Positions 32,659-41,425 of a DNA stretch of 64,000 nt are shown here, piece by piece. Position 1 is the first letter of the stretch. The number at the start of each line of letters is the position of its first letter. The stretch spans positions 1 through 64,000 of the forward strand of contig JAJUJX010000008.1 of assembly GCA_029265125.1 (NCBI GenBank), in the 5' to 3' direction. The stretch comes from Tolumonas sp008015085. Lineage in GTDB: Bacteria > Pseudomonadota > Gammaproteobacteria > Enterobacterales > Aeromonadaceae. The notes beneath the pieces were generated by a model. It worked only from the letters and a program-made list of their open reading frames with translations. It did not search any database and was not told the DNA's origin. The position numbers were made by a program, and so were the translations under genes.

Positions 32659-33363
32659 ATGACAATTTATCTGACTCAACTGGATTCAAGCTTATCTTTC
32701 CCTCCGCCAGAAGAAGCCCTGACTGAACCAAATGGTTTGTTAGCTGTAGGAGGCGATCTCTCTCCTGCCCGCTTGTTGGCAGCCTACTACAACGGCATTT
32801 TCCCTTGGTATAGCGCACATCAGCCCATACTCTGGTGGTCGCCGGATCCGCGTGGCGTATTGCCGGTTGCTGAACTGCATATCAGTCGTTCTCTACAAAA
32901 AGCCATACATAAAACTGACTTCCGGTTTACGGTCAATCATGCGTTTATGGATGTGGTTCAGGCCTGTGCTGAGCCTCGTCGTTACTCAGAGGACACCTGG
33001 ATAACAGAAGAGTTCATGCAATCCTATGCTGTTCTGCATGAAATGGAGCAAGCTCATTCCATCGAAGTCTGGCAAGGCGATCTGTTGATTGGCGGATTAT
33101 ATGGTATCAGTGTCGGTAAGTTATTCTGTGGTGAATCCATGTTCCATCGACAACCTGAAGCCTCAAAAATGGCGCTGGTCGCATTATGTCGTCATCTTTC
33201 CCGTTATGATGCACCATTAATAGATTGTCAGATGCAAAACAGCTATCTCGAAACCATGGGCGTTCAGGAATGGCCCCGTCCGGCCTTCCTGAATCAGCTG
33301 GCATTGCTACGGGAGCAATCGTTTCCAGCTGAATGCTGGCGGCCACAGGAGCTTACGTTATGA
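32659..33363 (+). CDS. aat: Leucyl/phenylalanyl-tRNA-protein transferase
   Basis: Aat adds Leu or Phe from aminoacyl-tRNA to proteins with N-terminal Lys or Arg, creating type 2 N-degrons. The 234-residue protein has the N-terminal FPPPEEALTEPNGLLAVGGD, the central YNGIFPWYS and WWSPDPRGVL blocks, and the GNAT-like GGLYGISVGKLFCGESMFH core (about 143-160). No strong Shine-Dalgarno sequence is seen before ATG 32659. It overlaps bpt by 4 nt (ATGA). Together with bpt, clpS and clpA it makes this a physical cluster of the bacterial N-end rule pathway. Confidence 0.96.
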   Translation: MTIYLTQLDSSLSFPPPEEALTEPNGLLAVGGDLSPARLLAAYYNGIFPWYSAHQPILWWSPDPRGVLPVAELHISRSLQKAIHKTDFRFTVNHAFMDVVQACAEPRRYSEDTWITEEFMQSYAVLHEMEQAHSIEVWQGDLLIGGLYGISVGKLFCGESMFHRQPEASKMALVALCRHLSRYDAPLIDCQMQNSYLETMGVQEWPRPAFLNQLALLREQSFPAECWRPQELTL

Positions 33364-34073
33364 ATTTAACGCCATTACGCGTTGGTATCACACCGACTCA
33401 CCGTTGCAGCTACCTGCCTGATCAATATGAGCAGCTGATTGTTCTGGTCGATGAAAACTATTGTACTGTTTCTGGCTACGAATCGCTGTTACAGGCCGGC
33501 TTCCGGCGCAGCGGTAATGATATCTACCGACCTCATTGTACACAGTGCAGTGCCTGCCATTCCTTACGGATAGATGCTGCAGAATTTGAGCCTAGTCATA
33601 GCCACCGCCGGGTTCTGAACAAAAATCAGGATATCAGCTGGCAACTCAGTGATACGGATAAACCAGCCTATTACGCATTGTATGAACGCTATATTACGCA
33701 ACGGCACGCAGATGGCAGCATGTATCCACCAAGCCATAGCCAGTATGCGCAATTCTTACTTTCACAATGGCTACCGCCCTTATTTATTGAATTTTACCAT
33801 GCAGACAAATTAGTCGGTGTCGCTGTAACAGACGTTTTGGCAGAGAGCTTAAGTGCAATGTATACCTTCTATGATCCGGCGTATGAATCCCGATCTTTAG
33901 GCACCTACGCTATTCTGACACAGTTACAGCTAACCCTCAGGATGGGGCGCACCTACCTCTATTTAGGGTATCAGGTCGATAACTGCCGCAAAATGAATTA
34001 CAAAGCCAGTTATCTGCCACATGAGCGGCTGGAGAATAAAGTCTGGAAAAAATACGGCATAACGACTGTCTGA
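33360..34073 (+). CDS. bpt: Aspartate/glutamate leucyltransferase (Bpt)
   Basis: Bpt transfers Leu from tRNA onto N-terminal Asp or Glu, a bacterial counterpart of eukaryotic Ate1. The 237-residue protein shows the N-terminal Cys motif HRCSYLP and the downstream HCTQCSACHSLRI typical of Ate1/Bpt proteins (about residues 48-62). The GNAT-like core has AMYTFYDP, the SLGTYAIL block and YLYLGYQVDNCRKMNYKA. Its ATG overlaps the aat stop (ATGA), so the two transferases are translationally coupled. Longer frames from 33333 are rejected. E. coli lacks this gene while vibrios and relatives have it. Confidence 0.95.
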   Translation: MNLTPLRVGITPTHRCSYLPDQYEQLIVLVDENYCTVSGYESLLQAGFRRSGNDIYRPHCTQCSACHSLRIDAAEFEPSHSHRRVLNKNQDISWQLSDTDKPAYYALYERYITQRHADGSMYPPSHSQYAQFLLSQWLPPLFIEFYHADKLVGVAVTDVLAESLSAMYTFYDPAYESRSLGTYAILTQLQLTLRMGRTYLYLGYQVDNCRKMNYKASYLPHERLENKVWKKYGITTV

Positions 34074-34075
34074 AC

Positions 34076-34104
34076 TTTACACAACCGGCGAAATCCGGCA
34101 TGAT
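34076..34104 (+). promoter_or_regulatory. Possible infA promoter
   Basis: TTTACA (34076-34081) and CATGAT (34099-34104) are 17 bp apart and just after bpt, 36 bp before the infA start. The elements are moderate matches to the sigma-70 consensus. Confidence 0.4.
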
Positions 34105-34140
34105 CCAGCAGATTTTTTTGGTGGTAATTACGAGGATTCA

Positions 34141-34359
34141 ATGTCTAAAGAAGACAGTATCGAGATGCAAGGGACGATTCTGGAGACCCTGCCTAATACA
34201 ATGTTCCGCGTTGAACTGGAAAACGGTCACGTGGTAACGGCTCATATCTCCGGCAAAATGCGCAAAAACTATATCCGTATTCTGACCGGCGACAAAGTAA
34301 CTGTGCAGCTGACTCCATACGACCTGTCTAAAGGTCGCATCGTATTCCGTTCTCGTTAA
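34141..34359 (+). CDS. infA: Translation initiation factor IF-1
   Basis: The 72-residue product is a complete IF-1: one S1-like OB-fold that sits in the ribosomal A site and assists IF-2 and IF-3. MSKEDSIEMQGTILETLPN, HISGKMRKNYIRIL and DLSKGRIVFR are practically the enterobacterial sequence. The RBS region is TTACGAGG. It sits between the aat-bpt pair and the convergent clpA, as in E. coli, and may have its own promoter at 34076. Confidence 0.98.
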   Translation: MSKEDSIEMQGTILETLPNTMFRVELENGHVVTAHISGKMRKNYIRILTGDKVTVQLTPYDLSKGRIVFRSR

Positions 34360-34367
34360 GATCCGGA

Positions 34368-34408
34368 AAGAAAAAAGCCCCAGTATGTACCCGGGGCTTT
34401 TTTCTTTT
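34368..34408. terminator. Bidirectional terminator between infA and clpA
   Basis: AAGAAAAAAGCCCC and GGGGCTTTTTTCTTTT form a G+C stem with A/T tails on both sides, serving the two convergent genes. Confidence 0.92.
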
Positions 34409-34419
34409 GGTCTTTAATA

Positions 34420-36696
34420 CTAAGGCTGTAGCACCATTTCTTTATTTGGTGCGTAAGCAAACTTCAGTTTGTCATCCTGCAGATCTACCTTAACACTGCC
34501 ACCATCTACCAGTTCACCGAACAGCAGTTCGTTGGCTAACGGTTTCTTCATCTGTTCCTGGATCAGACGTCCCATTGGGCGTGCCCCCATGGCTTTGTCA
34601 TAGCCTTTTTCCGCCAGCCAGTCTCGCGCAGCCTTGGTTACTTCCAGCGATACGCCTTTCGCATCCAGCTGAGCCTGCAGCTCGACAATGAACTTATCGA
34701 CGACCTGATGGATCACATCCATATCCAGATGATTGAACCATATAATATTATCCAGACGGTTACGGAATTCTGGTGTAAAGGTACGGTTAATTTCCGATAA
34801 CGCATCGTGACTGTGATCCTGTTGCTGGAAGCCAATCGATTTGCGCTGTGTCTCCTGAACGCCACAGTTGGTCGTCATCACCAGCACCACATTGCGGAAA
34901 TCCGCCTTGCGACCATTGTTATCGGTCAACGTGCCGTTATCCATCACCTGCAATAACAAGTTGAACACATCCGGATGCGCTTTCTCAATTTCATCCAGCA
35001 GCACCACACAATGAGGCTGCTTGATTACTGCATCAGTCAGCAAGCCACCCTGCTCATAGCCAACATAGCCTGGAGGCGCACCAATCAGGCGGGAAACGGT
35101 ATGCCGCTCCATGTATTCCGACATATCAAAGCGCAGCAACTCAATGCCCATCGCCTTCGCCAGCTGCAGAGTCACTTCGGTTTTACCAACCCCGGTTGGG
35201 CCTGCAAACAGAAATGAACCGACCGGACGATGTTCATTACCCAGCCCCGAGCGGCTGAGGCGGATCGCATCGGTCAGTACTTCAATAGCTTTATCTTGCC
35301 CAAACACCACCATTTTCAGGTTTCGTTCCAGATTACGCAGCACATCACGATCGCTGGAGGAAACCGATTTTTCAGGAATACGGGCAATTTTCGCTACAAT
35401 TGCTTCGATATCAGGAACGTTGATGACTTTTTTACGCTTACTCTGTGGTAACAGCCGCTGGCTCGCGCCAACTTCATCAATCACATCAATCGCTTTGTCC
35501 GGCAAATGCCGATCATTGATGTATTTAGCCGCCAGCTCCGCCGCCGCACGTAACGCCTTGTTGGTATAACGCACGTTATGATGTTCTTCATAACGTGGTT
35601 TCAGACCAATCAGGATCTTGGTAGTGTCATCAATGGATGGCTCAACCACATCAATTTTCTGAAAACGACGTGCCAGCGCATGATCTTTTTCAAAGACCTG
35701 CGAATATTCCTGATACGTCGTCGAACCCATGCAACGTAATTTGCCCGAAGAAAGAATGGGTTTGATCAGATTCGCCGCATCCAGCTGACCACCGGAAGCA
35801 GCGCCAGCCCCAATGATAGTGTGGATTTCATCGATAAACAGGATCGCGCCTTGCTCCCGCTCCAGTTGCTTGAGCACCACTTTGAAGCGTTTTTCGAAAT
35901 CGCCCCGATATTTAGTACCCGCCAGCAATGATCCCATATCCAGTGAATAAACCACATTATCGGCAATCACGTCGGGTACATCACCGTGCACAATGCGATA
36001 GGCCAGCCCTTCGGCAATCGCGGTTTTACCCACCCCAGCTTCACCGACTAACAATGGGTTATTTTTACGACGGCGGCATAAGATCTGGATGGTACGGTTC
36101 ACTTCTGAATCACGACCAATCAATGGATCAATACCCCCCTCAACTACCTTTTGATTCAGGTTAGTGACAAAATTTTCGAGCTGATTAGCCGCAGCCTCTT
36201 CACTCATTTCCTCATTGTTACCAGCATCATGCCCAAGATGTGAATCATCAGCGCCTGAAGCATCTTTACGCACACCGTGAGAGATATAATTCACTACATC
36301 CAAACGATTGATGTCCGCTTTTTTCAGAAAATAGACAGCCTGAGATTCCTGTTCACTGAATATCGCAACCAGAACATTCGCACCAAACACTTCATTATGA
36401 CCGGAAGACTGAACATGAAATACAGCCCGTTGCAGCACACGCTGGAAACCTAATGTTGGCTGAGTATCACGCTCTGTATCATCCTCAGGGATCAACGGCG
36501 TGGTTTGTTCAAGAAATACCGTAATTTCTCTGCGCAACTGATCAATATCAGCGCCACATGCCATTAAAGCATCACGGGCAGAATGGTTATCAATTAACGC
36601 CAGCAATAAATGCTCCACCGTCATGAATTCATGGCGGGCATCTCTTGCTGCTTTGAATGCCAAGTTAATGGATTTTTCCAGTTCTTTGTTTAGCAT
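34420..36696 (-). CDS. clpA: ATP-dependent Clp protease ATP-binding subunit ClpA
   Basis: ClpA is a double-ring AAA+ unfoldase that feeds substrates, including N-degron proteins handed over by ClpS, to ClpP. The 758 residues equal E. coli ClpA. The Clp N-domain (1-140) starts MLNKELEKSINLAF. D1 Walker A is GEAGVGKT (218-225) and D2 Walker A is GPTGVGKT. The ClpP-docking loop is RKSIGFQ (IGF instead of the common IGL). I start at 36696, with GGGAGGT just upstream; the ATG at 36714 adds six residues before this RBS. clpS lies upstream in the same direction; no clpP is in the window. Confidence 0.97.
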   Translation of the reverse strand: MLNKELEKSINLAFKAARDARHEFMTVEHLLLALIDNHSARDALMACGADIDQLRREITVFLEQTTPLIPEDDTERDTQPTLGFQRVLQRAVFHVQSSGHNEVFGANVLVAIFSEQESQAVYFLKKADINRLDVVNYISHGVRKDASGADDSHLGHDAGNNEEMSEEAAANQLENFVTNLNQKVVEGGIDPLIGRDSEVNRTIQILCRRRKNNPLLVGEAGVGKTAIAEGLAYRIVHGDVPDVIADNVVYSLDMGSLLAGTKYRGDFEKRFKVVLKQLEREQGAILFIDEIHTIIGAGAASGGQLDAANLIKPILSSGKLRCMGSTTYQEYSQVFEKDHALARRFQKIDVVEPSIDDTTKILIGLKPRYEEHHNVRYTNKALRAAAELAAKYINDRHLPDKAIDVIDEVGASQRLLPQSKRKKVINVPDIEAIVAKIARIPEKSVSSSDRDVLRNLERNLKMVVFGQDKAIEVLTDAIRLSRSGLGNEHRPVGSFLFAGPTGVGKTEVTLQLAKAMGIELLRFDMSEYMERHTVSRLIGAPPGYVGYEQGGLLTDAVIKQPHCVVLLDEIEKAHPDVFNLLLQVMDNGTLTDNNGRKADFRNVVLVMTTNCGVQETQRKSIGFQQQDHSHDALSEINRTFTPEFRNRLDNIIWFNHLDMDVIHQVVDKFIVELQAQLDAKGVSLEVTKAARDWLAEKGYDKAMGARPMGRLIQEQMKKPLANELLFGELVDGGSVKVDLQDDKLKFAYAPNKEMVLQP

Positions 36697-36751
36697 GGGC
36701 ACCTCCCAAACCAACTGACAACAACGCTATGCAAGGGGTACCTGCTAATTA

Positions 36752-37066
36752 TCAGGCTTGTTCCATCGTACACAGCAGCGGATGTTCATGCTTACGCGCG
36801 TAGCGGTTAACTTGATCAACTTTTGTTTCGGCTATATCTGCAGTATAGACACCACACACACCTTTGCCTTCGAAATGCACTGCCAACATGACATGCGTGG
36901 CTTTATCCAGATCCATATTAAAGAAACGCTGCAGCACCTCGACGACAAAATCCATCGGAGTGTAATCATCATTCAGCAGCAACACTTTATACATCTTGGG
37001 CGGCTGAATTTTAGTTTTACTCTCATCCACCGTTTCTGGTGTGGGTGAGACACGGGTTTTACTCAT
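36752..37066 (-). CDS. clpS: ATP-dependent Clp protease adaptor ClpS
   Basis: ClpS binds bulky hydrophobic N-terminal residues (Leu, Phe, Tyr, Trp) and delivers the protein to ClpA. The 104-residue adaptor has a disordered basic N-terminal extension (1-22). The folded core follows: MYKVLLLNDDYTPMDFVVEV with the Asn-Asp pair that contacts the substrate amino group, then RFFNMDLDKATHVMLAVHFEG. It lies 55 bp upstream of the clpA coding start and is divergent from cspD, the same layout as in E. coli. Confidence 0.97.
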   Translation of the reverse strand: MSKTRVSPTPETVDESKTKIQPPKMYKVLLLNDDYTPMDFVVEVLQRFFNMDLDKATHVMLAVHFEGKGVCGVYTADIAETKVDQVNRYARKHEHPLLCTMEQA

Positions 37067-37280
37067 TTCCGACTACCTTTTTCTTTCATTACTACTGAGA
37101 TAGAAAGTGTTGTCAACATACTATTTGAATTAGCTCTTGCTTTAGAGATCTGCCACTTGACTCAGACACTTTTTACACTAGATTGATGATTTGATGACCA
37201 GCTGACAGGTGAAAATAAACGTCAGTCCGTCATTCTATCAACGGCGTTTAAGGTAATTTCATCTCTGAGGACGTAGATGT

Positions 37281-37499
37281 ATGGCTACTGGAACCGTAAA
37301 GTGGTTTAACAATGCGAAAGGCTTTGGATTCATCTGCCCCGATGGTGGTGGCGATGATATTTTTGCTCATTATTCCACTATCGACATGAACGGGTACAAG
37401 ACGCTGAAAGCGGGGCAACCGGTTGAGTTTGAAGTACAATCAGGGCCTAAAGGGTCACATGCGACAAGCATCGTCCCTACCTCATCCCAGGAATCATAA
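37281..37499 (+). CDS. cspD: Cold-shock-like protein CspD
   Basis: A 72-residue single-strand nucleic-acid-binding cold-shock domain. RNP1 is KGFGFI and RNP2 is DIFAHYST, with TGTVKWFNNAKGF at the start. The FAHYSTI sequence and divergence from clpS-clpA point to CspD, a replication inhibitor made in stationary phase in E. coli, rather than a CspA-type chaperone. The 214-bp region shared with clpS must hold both promoters, but I see no clear match. A terminator follows at 37530. Confidence 0.9.
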   Translation: MATGTVKWFNNAKGFGFICPDGGGDDIFAHYSTIDMNGYKTLKAGQPVEFEVQSGPKGSHATSIVPTSSQES

Positions 37500-37529
37500 T
37501 TAAAGAGAGCGGGATGTACTCGAAATGAC

Positions 37530-37561
37530 GAAGCGGGAACAGCGTTCCCGCTTCTGTTTTT
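37530..37561 (+). terminator. Rho-independent terminator after cspD
   Basis: GAAGCGGGAAC / GTTCCCGCTTC, an 11-bp perfect stem with a 3-nt loop, followed by TGTTTTT. Confidence 0.9.
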
Positions 37562-37605
37562 GTGCGCCGAAATCGCCACAGCTAACACCTTGACGATTTT
37601 CAGAA

Positions 37606-38859
37606 CTACATCTGGCTGATCATATCATCAGCGAACTCAGAGCATTTACGCAGCGTTGCACCTTCCATCAGACGTTCAAAGTCATAGGTCACAGTCTTGT
37701 TACGGATTGCGCCTTCCATGCCTTTCACGATCAGATCAGCCGCTTCAAACCAGCCCATGTGACGCAGCATCATCTCTGCAGACAGGATCAATGAACCTGG
37801 GTTAACTTTGTCCTGACCAGCATATTTTGGTGCAGTCCCGTGAGTTGCCTCGAACAGAGCCACGCCATCACCGATGTTTGCACCTGGCGCGATACCAATA
37901 CCACCAACCTGAGCAGCCAGAGCATCAGAGATATAATCACCGTTCAGGTTCATGGTGGCAATGACGTCATATTCAGCCGGACGCAGCAGTATCTGTTGCA
38001 GGAACGCATCCGCAATCACGTCTTTAACAATGATGTTTTTGCCGGTTTTCGGATTTTTGAACTGGCACCATGGGCCACCATCAATCAGTTCAGCACCGAA
38101 TTCTTCGCGAGCCAGCTGGTAACCCCAGTCCTTGAACGCGCCTTCGGTGAACTTCATGATGTTGCCTTTGTGAACCAGCGTCAGCGAGTCGCGATCATTG
38201 TCGATCACATATTCCAGCGCGGCGCGAACCAGACGTTTGGTACCGGCTTCTGACATCGGCTTAATACCGATACCACAGTTATCAGGGAAGCGAATTTTCT
38301 TTACGCCCATTTCGTTCTGCAGGAAATCGATCACTTTCTTCGCTTCAGCCGAATCAGCTTTCCATTCAATACCTGCGTAGATGTCTTCAGCATTTTCACG
38401 GAAGATTACCATGTCAGTCAGCTCAGGCTGTTTAACCGGGCTTGGGGTACCTTCGTAGTAACGAACCGGGCGCAGACAAACATACAGATCCAGCTCCTGA
38501 CGAAGAGCAACGTTCAGAGAACGGATACCGCCACCGACCGGGGTAGTCAGTGGGCCTTTGATACCAACATGGTATTCGCGCATTGCATCCAGCGTTTCAG
38601 CAGGCAGCCATACGTCATCACCGTAAACTTTGGTTGATTTCTCACCGGTGTAGATTTCCATCCAGGAGATTTTCTTTTCGCCTTTGTAAGCTTTCTCTAC
38701 AGCAGCATTCACTACTTTCAGCATGGCCGGAGTCACGTCCACACCGATACCGTCACCCTCGATAAAAGGAATAATTGGGTTATTCGGTACAACCAGCTTA
38801 CCCGCTGCATCTACAGAAATCTTTTCACCTGTAGCGGGTACAACGATTTTACTTTCCAT
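37606..38859 (-). CDS. icd: Isocitrate dehydrogenase (NADP+)
   Basis: Icd oxidises isocitrate to 2-oxoglutarate in the TCA cycle. The 417-residue protein closely tracks the E. coli enzyme: IEGDGIGVDVTPAML at the N-terminus, and GGIRSLNVALRQ with Ser114, equivalent to the Ser phosphorylated by AceK in E. coli. The NADP-binding HGTAPKYAG follows later. No aceK is in the window. Start ATG 38859 has CAGGAG upstream. The 272 bp to nudJ hold the promoter, which I could not place with certainty. Confidence 0.97.
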   Translation of the reverse strand: MESKIVVPATGEKISVDAAGKLVVPNNPIIPFIEGDGIGVDVTPAMLKVVNAAVEKAYKGEKKISWMEIYTGEKSTKVYGDDVWLPAETLDAMREYHVGIKGPLTTPVGGGIRSLNVALRQELDLYVCLRPVRYYEGTPSPVKQPELTDMVIFRENAEDIYAGIEWKADSAEAKKVIDFLQNEMGVKKIRFPDNCGIGIKPMSEAGTKRLVRAALEYVIDNDRDSLTLVHKGNIMKFTEGAFKDWGYQLAREEFGAELIDGGPWCQFKNPKTGKNIIVKDVIADAFLQQILLRPAEYDVIATMNLNGDYISDALAAQVGGIGIAPGANIGDGVALFEATHGTAPKYAGQDKVNPGSLILSAEMMLRHMGWFEAADLIVKGMEGAIRNKTVTYDFERLMEGATLRKCSEFADDMISQM

Positions 38860-39131
38860 CTGTGTCTCCTGACTTCCGGTTTATTGTCTTGCCTGACCAA
38901 CCCGCACTAGCGGAAAAGTACGTTCCTGATTAGTCATGCACACTTTGCAAATTATTATTGTGATCGTCATCTTAGCCCATCATCCGGTTTCTGCAAACGG
39001 CAGGAGACGGAGACAGCTCAGATTTCAATGAAAACAATATGCATTTAATCAGATTGTTGTATGTACGCAGAGTAAAGATGACGGCGTGATGACAGTTCAG
39101 GTAATCTATAACTGTTATCTAAGGAGCTAAC

Positions 39132-39587
39132 ATGACTTTTCGGCCCAATGTAACGGTCGCCGCCGTTATCCGCTATCAGGATCGTTTTCTTCTGGTGGAA
39201 GAGTTAGATCGCCGTCGCCACGTATTCAATCAACCAGCTGGACATCTTGAAGCAGGTGAATCTTTATATGAAGCCGCCTGCCGTGAAATAAAGGAAGAAA
39301 CCGGCTTAACGCTGACTCCCGATGGCTGGTTAGGCACTTATATGTACCAAAGCCCCTATCGTAAATTTACCTATCTGCGCTTTTGTTTTTACTGTGAATT
39401 AACCACAGATCCGGGAGAACACTCTCCACAGGATCCTGACAATGACATCCTCGCCTGCCACTGGAAAACCATTGATGAAATCCGGTCAATGAAAAAAAAG
39501 TTGCGCAGTCCGATGGTGATGGAATGCTTTGAGGATTACCTGAATGGTGTCCGTTTACCCCTTTCAGCGTTGAAAGATCGCCGCTGA
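39132..39587 (+). CDS. nudJ: Nudix phosphatase NudJ
   Basis: NudJ hydrolyses thiamine-pyrophosphate precursors and nucleoside tri- or diphosphates. The 151-residue protein has a complete Nudix box (G-x5-E-x7-RE-x2-EE-x-G) from GHLEAGESLYEAACREI to KEETGL (about residues 37-59). FNQPAGHLEAGESL and the C-terminal SPMVMECFEDY agree with NudJ (YmfB). RBS AAGGAGC. It precedes mnmA by 67 bp in the nudJ-mnmA-hflD-purB order, as in E. coli. Confidence 0.93.
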   Translation: MTFRPNVTVAAVIRYQDRFLLVEELDRRRHVFNQPAGHLEAGESLYEAACREIKEETGLTLTPDGWLGTYMYQSPYRKFTYLRFCFYCELTTDPGEHSPQDPDNDILACHWKTIDEIRSMKKKLRSPMVMECFEDYLNGVRLPLSALKDRR

Positions 39588-39612
39588 TCTTGTAGGCGTG
39601 CAGATGCTTTTT

Positions 39613-39621
39613 TGCTAAAAT
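39613..39621 (+). promoter_or_regulatory. Extended -10 element before mnmA
   Basis: TGCTAAAAT fits an extended -10 box, followed by the G+C-rich GCGCGCC. No good -35 is found at 17 bp, consistent with an extended -10 promoter for mnmA-hflD. Confidence 0.4.
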
Positions 39622-39654
39622 GCGCGCCGATTTTCCATCTTTATTGATATCCCA

Positions 39655-40764
39655 ATGACAGACAACAGCCAAATTAAAGTCATAGTCGGCATGTCCGGCG
39701 GTGTAGATTCTTCAGTTTCAGCCTATTTACTCCAGCAACAAGGCTATCAGGTCGAAGGCCTGTTTATGAAAAACTGGGAAGAAGACGACTCAGACGAATA
39801 TTGCTCTGCAGCTACTGATTTGGCGGATGCTCAGGCCGTGTGTGACAAACTGGGTATTAAGCTGCATACCGTTAACTTTGCAGCAGAATATTGGGACAAC
39901 GTATTTGAGCTATTTTTAGCCGAATACAAAGCTGGTCGCACACCAAACCCGGATATTTTGTGCAACAAAGAGATCAAATTTAAAGCATTTCTGGAGTTCG
40001 CAGCAGAAGATTTAGGTGCAAACTACATTGCTACCGGCCATTACGTGCGCCGTGACGATAGCACCGGGCAAGCCCGTCTGCTGCGTGGTTTGGATAACAA
40101 TAAAGACCAAAGCTATTTCTTATATACTCTGAGCCATGAACAAGTGGCACAAAGTCTGTTTCCGGTTGGCGATTTAGAAAAACCGCAGGTTCGCGCCATT
40201 GCCGAACAGCTGGGTCTGGCTACGGCCAAGAAAAAAGACAGTACCGGTATCTGTTTCATTGGCGAACGCAAGTTCCGTGAATTTCTGGCTCGCTATCTGC
40301 CGGCACAGCCAGGCGCCATTGAAACGGTGGAAGGTAAAGTGATCGGTGAACATCAGGGGCTGATGTATCACACATTAGGTCAACGTAAAGGTCTGAGGAT
40401 CGGCGGTCTGAAAGACGGTGACGAAAATCCATGGTATGTAGTCGATAAAGATGTCGAACGCAATGTATTAGTCGTGGCGCAAGGCCACAACCATCCGCGT
40501 CTTTATTCCGACGGGCTGATTGCCAAACAGTTGCACTGGGTTGATCGCAAAGAACGAACCAAACCGTTTGATTGTGTCGTGAAGACCCGTTACCGTCAGC
40601 AGGATATTCCTTGCCATGTCGAACCATTAGACAACGACACGATCAAAGTCACCTTCACCTCACCGCAAGCAGCCGTAACCCCCGGCCAGTCAGCTGTATT
40701 CTATCTGGGCGAAGAGTGCTTAGGTGGCGGTATTATTGAACAACGATTCTCCGGGAGCGTATAG
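39655..40764 (+). CDS. mnmA: tRNA-specific 2-thiouridylase MnmA
   Basis: MnmA inserts sulphur at position 2 of wobble U34 in tRNA-Lys, -Glu and -Gln, so its targets include the tRNA-Gln(TTG) in this window. The 369-residue enzyme has the PP-loop GMSGGVDSS (about residues 12-20). The catalytic Cys are in NPDILCNKEIKF and STGICFIGER, and the tRNA-binding GHYVRRDD block is present. The ATG at 39655 has only a weak ribosome-binding site. hflD follows after 2 nt, so they form one unit. Confidence 0.97.
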   Translation: MTDNSQIKVIVGMSGGVDSSVSAYLLQQQGYQVEGLFMKNWEEDDSDEYCSAATDLADAQAVCDKLGIKLHTVNFAAEYWDNVFELFLAEYKAGRTPNPDILCNKEIKFKAFLEFAAEDLGANYIATGHYVRRDDSTGQARLLRGLDNNKDQSYFLYTLSHEQVAQSLFPVGDLEKPQVRAIAEQLGLATAKKKDSTGICFIGERKFREFLARYLPAQPGAIETVEGKVIGEHQGLMYHTLGQRKGLRIGGLKDGDENPWYVVDKDVERNVLVVAQGHNHPRLYSDGLIAKQLHWVDRKERTKPFDCVVKTRYRQQDIPCHVEPLDNDTIKVTFTSPQAAVTPGQSAVFYLGEECLGGGIIEQRFSGSV

Positions 40765-40766
40765 CC

Positions 40767-41390
40767 ATGCAGAATAAGCAGGCAATGCAAACGATGGCGC
40801 TGGCAGCGGTCTGCCAGGCAGCTTGGCTGGTACAACACGTCGCGCGTAATGGAAGCTGCGATGAAGATTCCATGCGTTGTCTGTTGCAGGGTATTTTGAT
40901 CACCGATCCTGATCATGCCGGAGCAGTTTATCAAGACCATCGATTACTTCGGGAAGGTTATAAATCACTGGTTGAACAGCTGGGTAATAACCGTAATCCG
41001 AAAAATATGGAGCTAACCCGCTACGTTATCGGCATGATTGCATTAGAACGCAAACTGAGCGGTAAACGCCGTGTCTTATCTATGCTCGGTGAACGTATTG
41101 GTCAGGTAAAACGGCAGGCTTTTCACTTTGACCTGCTGGCTGATACTGTTTTAAGCAATATGGCCGGAATATACAGCGATCATATTAGCAATCTGGGACC
41201 TCGTATTCAGGTTTCCGGTGCGCCGCTTTATCTGCAGCAACCACAGGTACAACATAAAATCCGTGCGTTGCTGCTCGCCGGGATCAGAGCCTGTGTGCTC
41301 TGGCGACAACTGGGAGGTCGTCGCCGCCAGATCCTGTTCTTCCGTAAGAAAGTCATTGCCGCTGCCGAAGCTGCATTGCGCCAACTTTAA
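40767..41390 (+). CDS. hflD: High-frequency lysogenization protein HflD
   Basis: A 207-residue, mostly helical peripheral membrane protein; in E. coli it binds and destabilises lambda CII. Its housekeeping role is unknown. MALAAVCQAAWLVQHVARNG, the RYVIGMIALERKLSG and RIGQVKRQAFHFDLLADTV segments are typical of the family. It starts 2 nt after mnmA and precedes purB by 35 bp, the conserved mnmA-hflD-purB order. Confidence 0.94.
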   Translation: MQNKQAMQTMALAAVCQAAWLVQHVARNGSCDEDSMRCLLQGILITDPDHAGAVYQDHRLLREGYKSLVEQLGNNRNPKNMELTRYVIGMIALERKLSGKRRVLSMLGERIGQVKRQAFHFDLLADTVLSNMAGIYSDHISNLGPRIQVSGAPLYLQQPQVQHKIRALLLAGIRACVLWRQLGGRRRQILFFRKKVIAAAEAALRQL

Positions 41391-41425
41391 TTTTTCAGTG
41401 ACCGAAAGTGTCGAGGAGTGATGTG

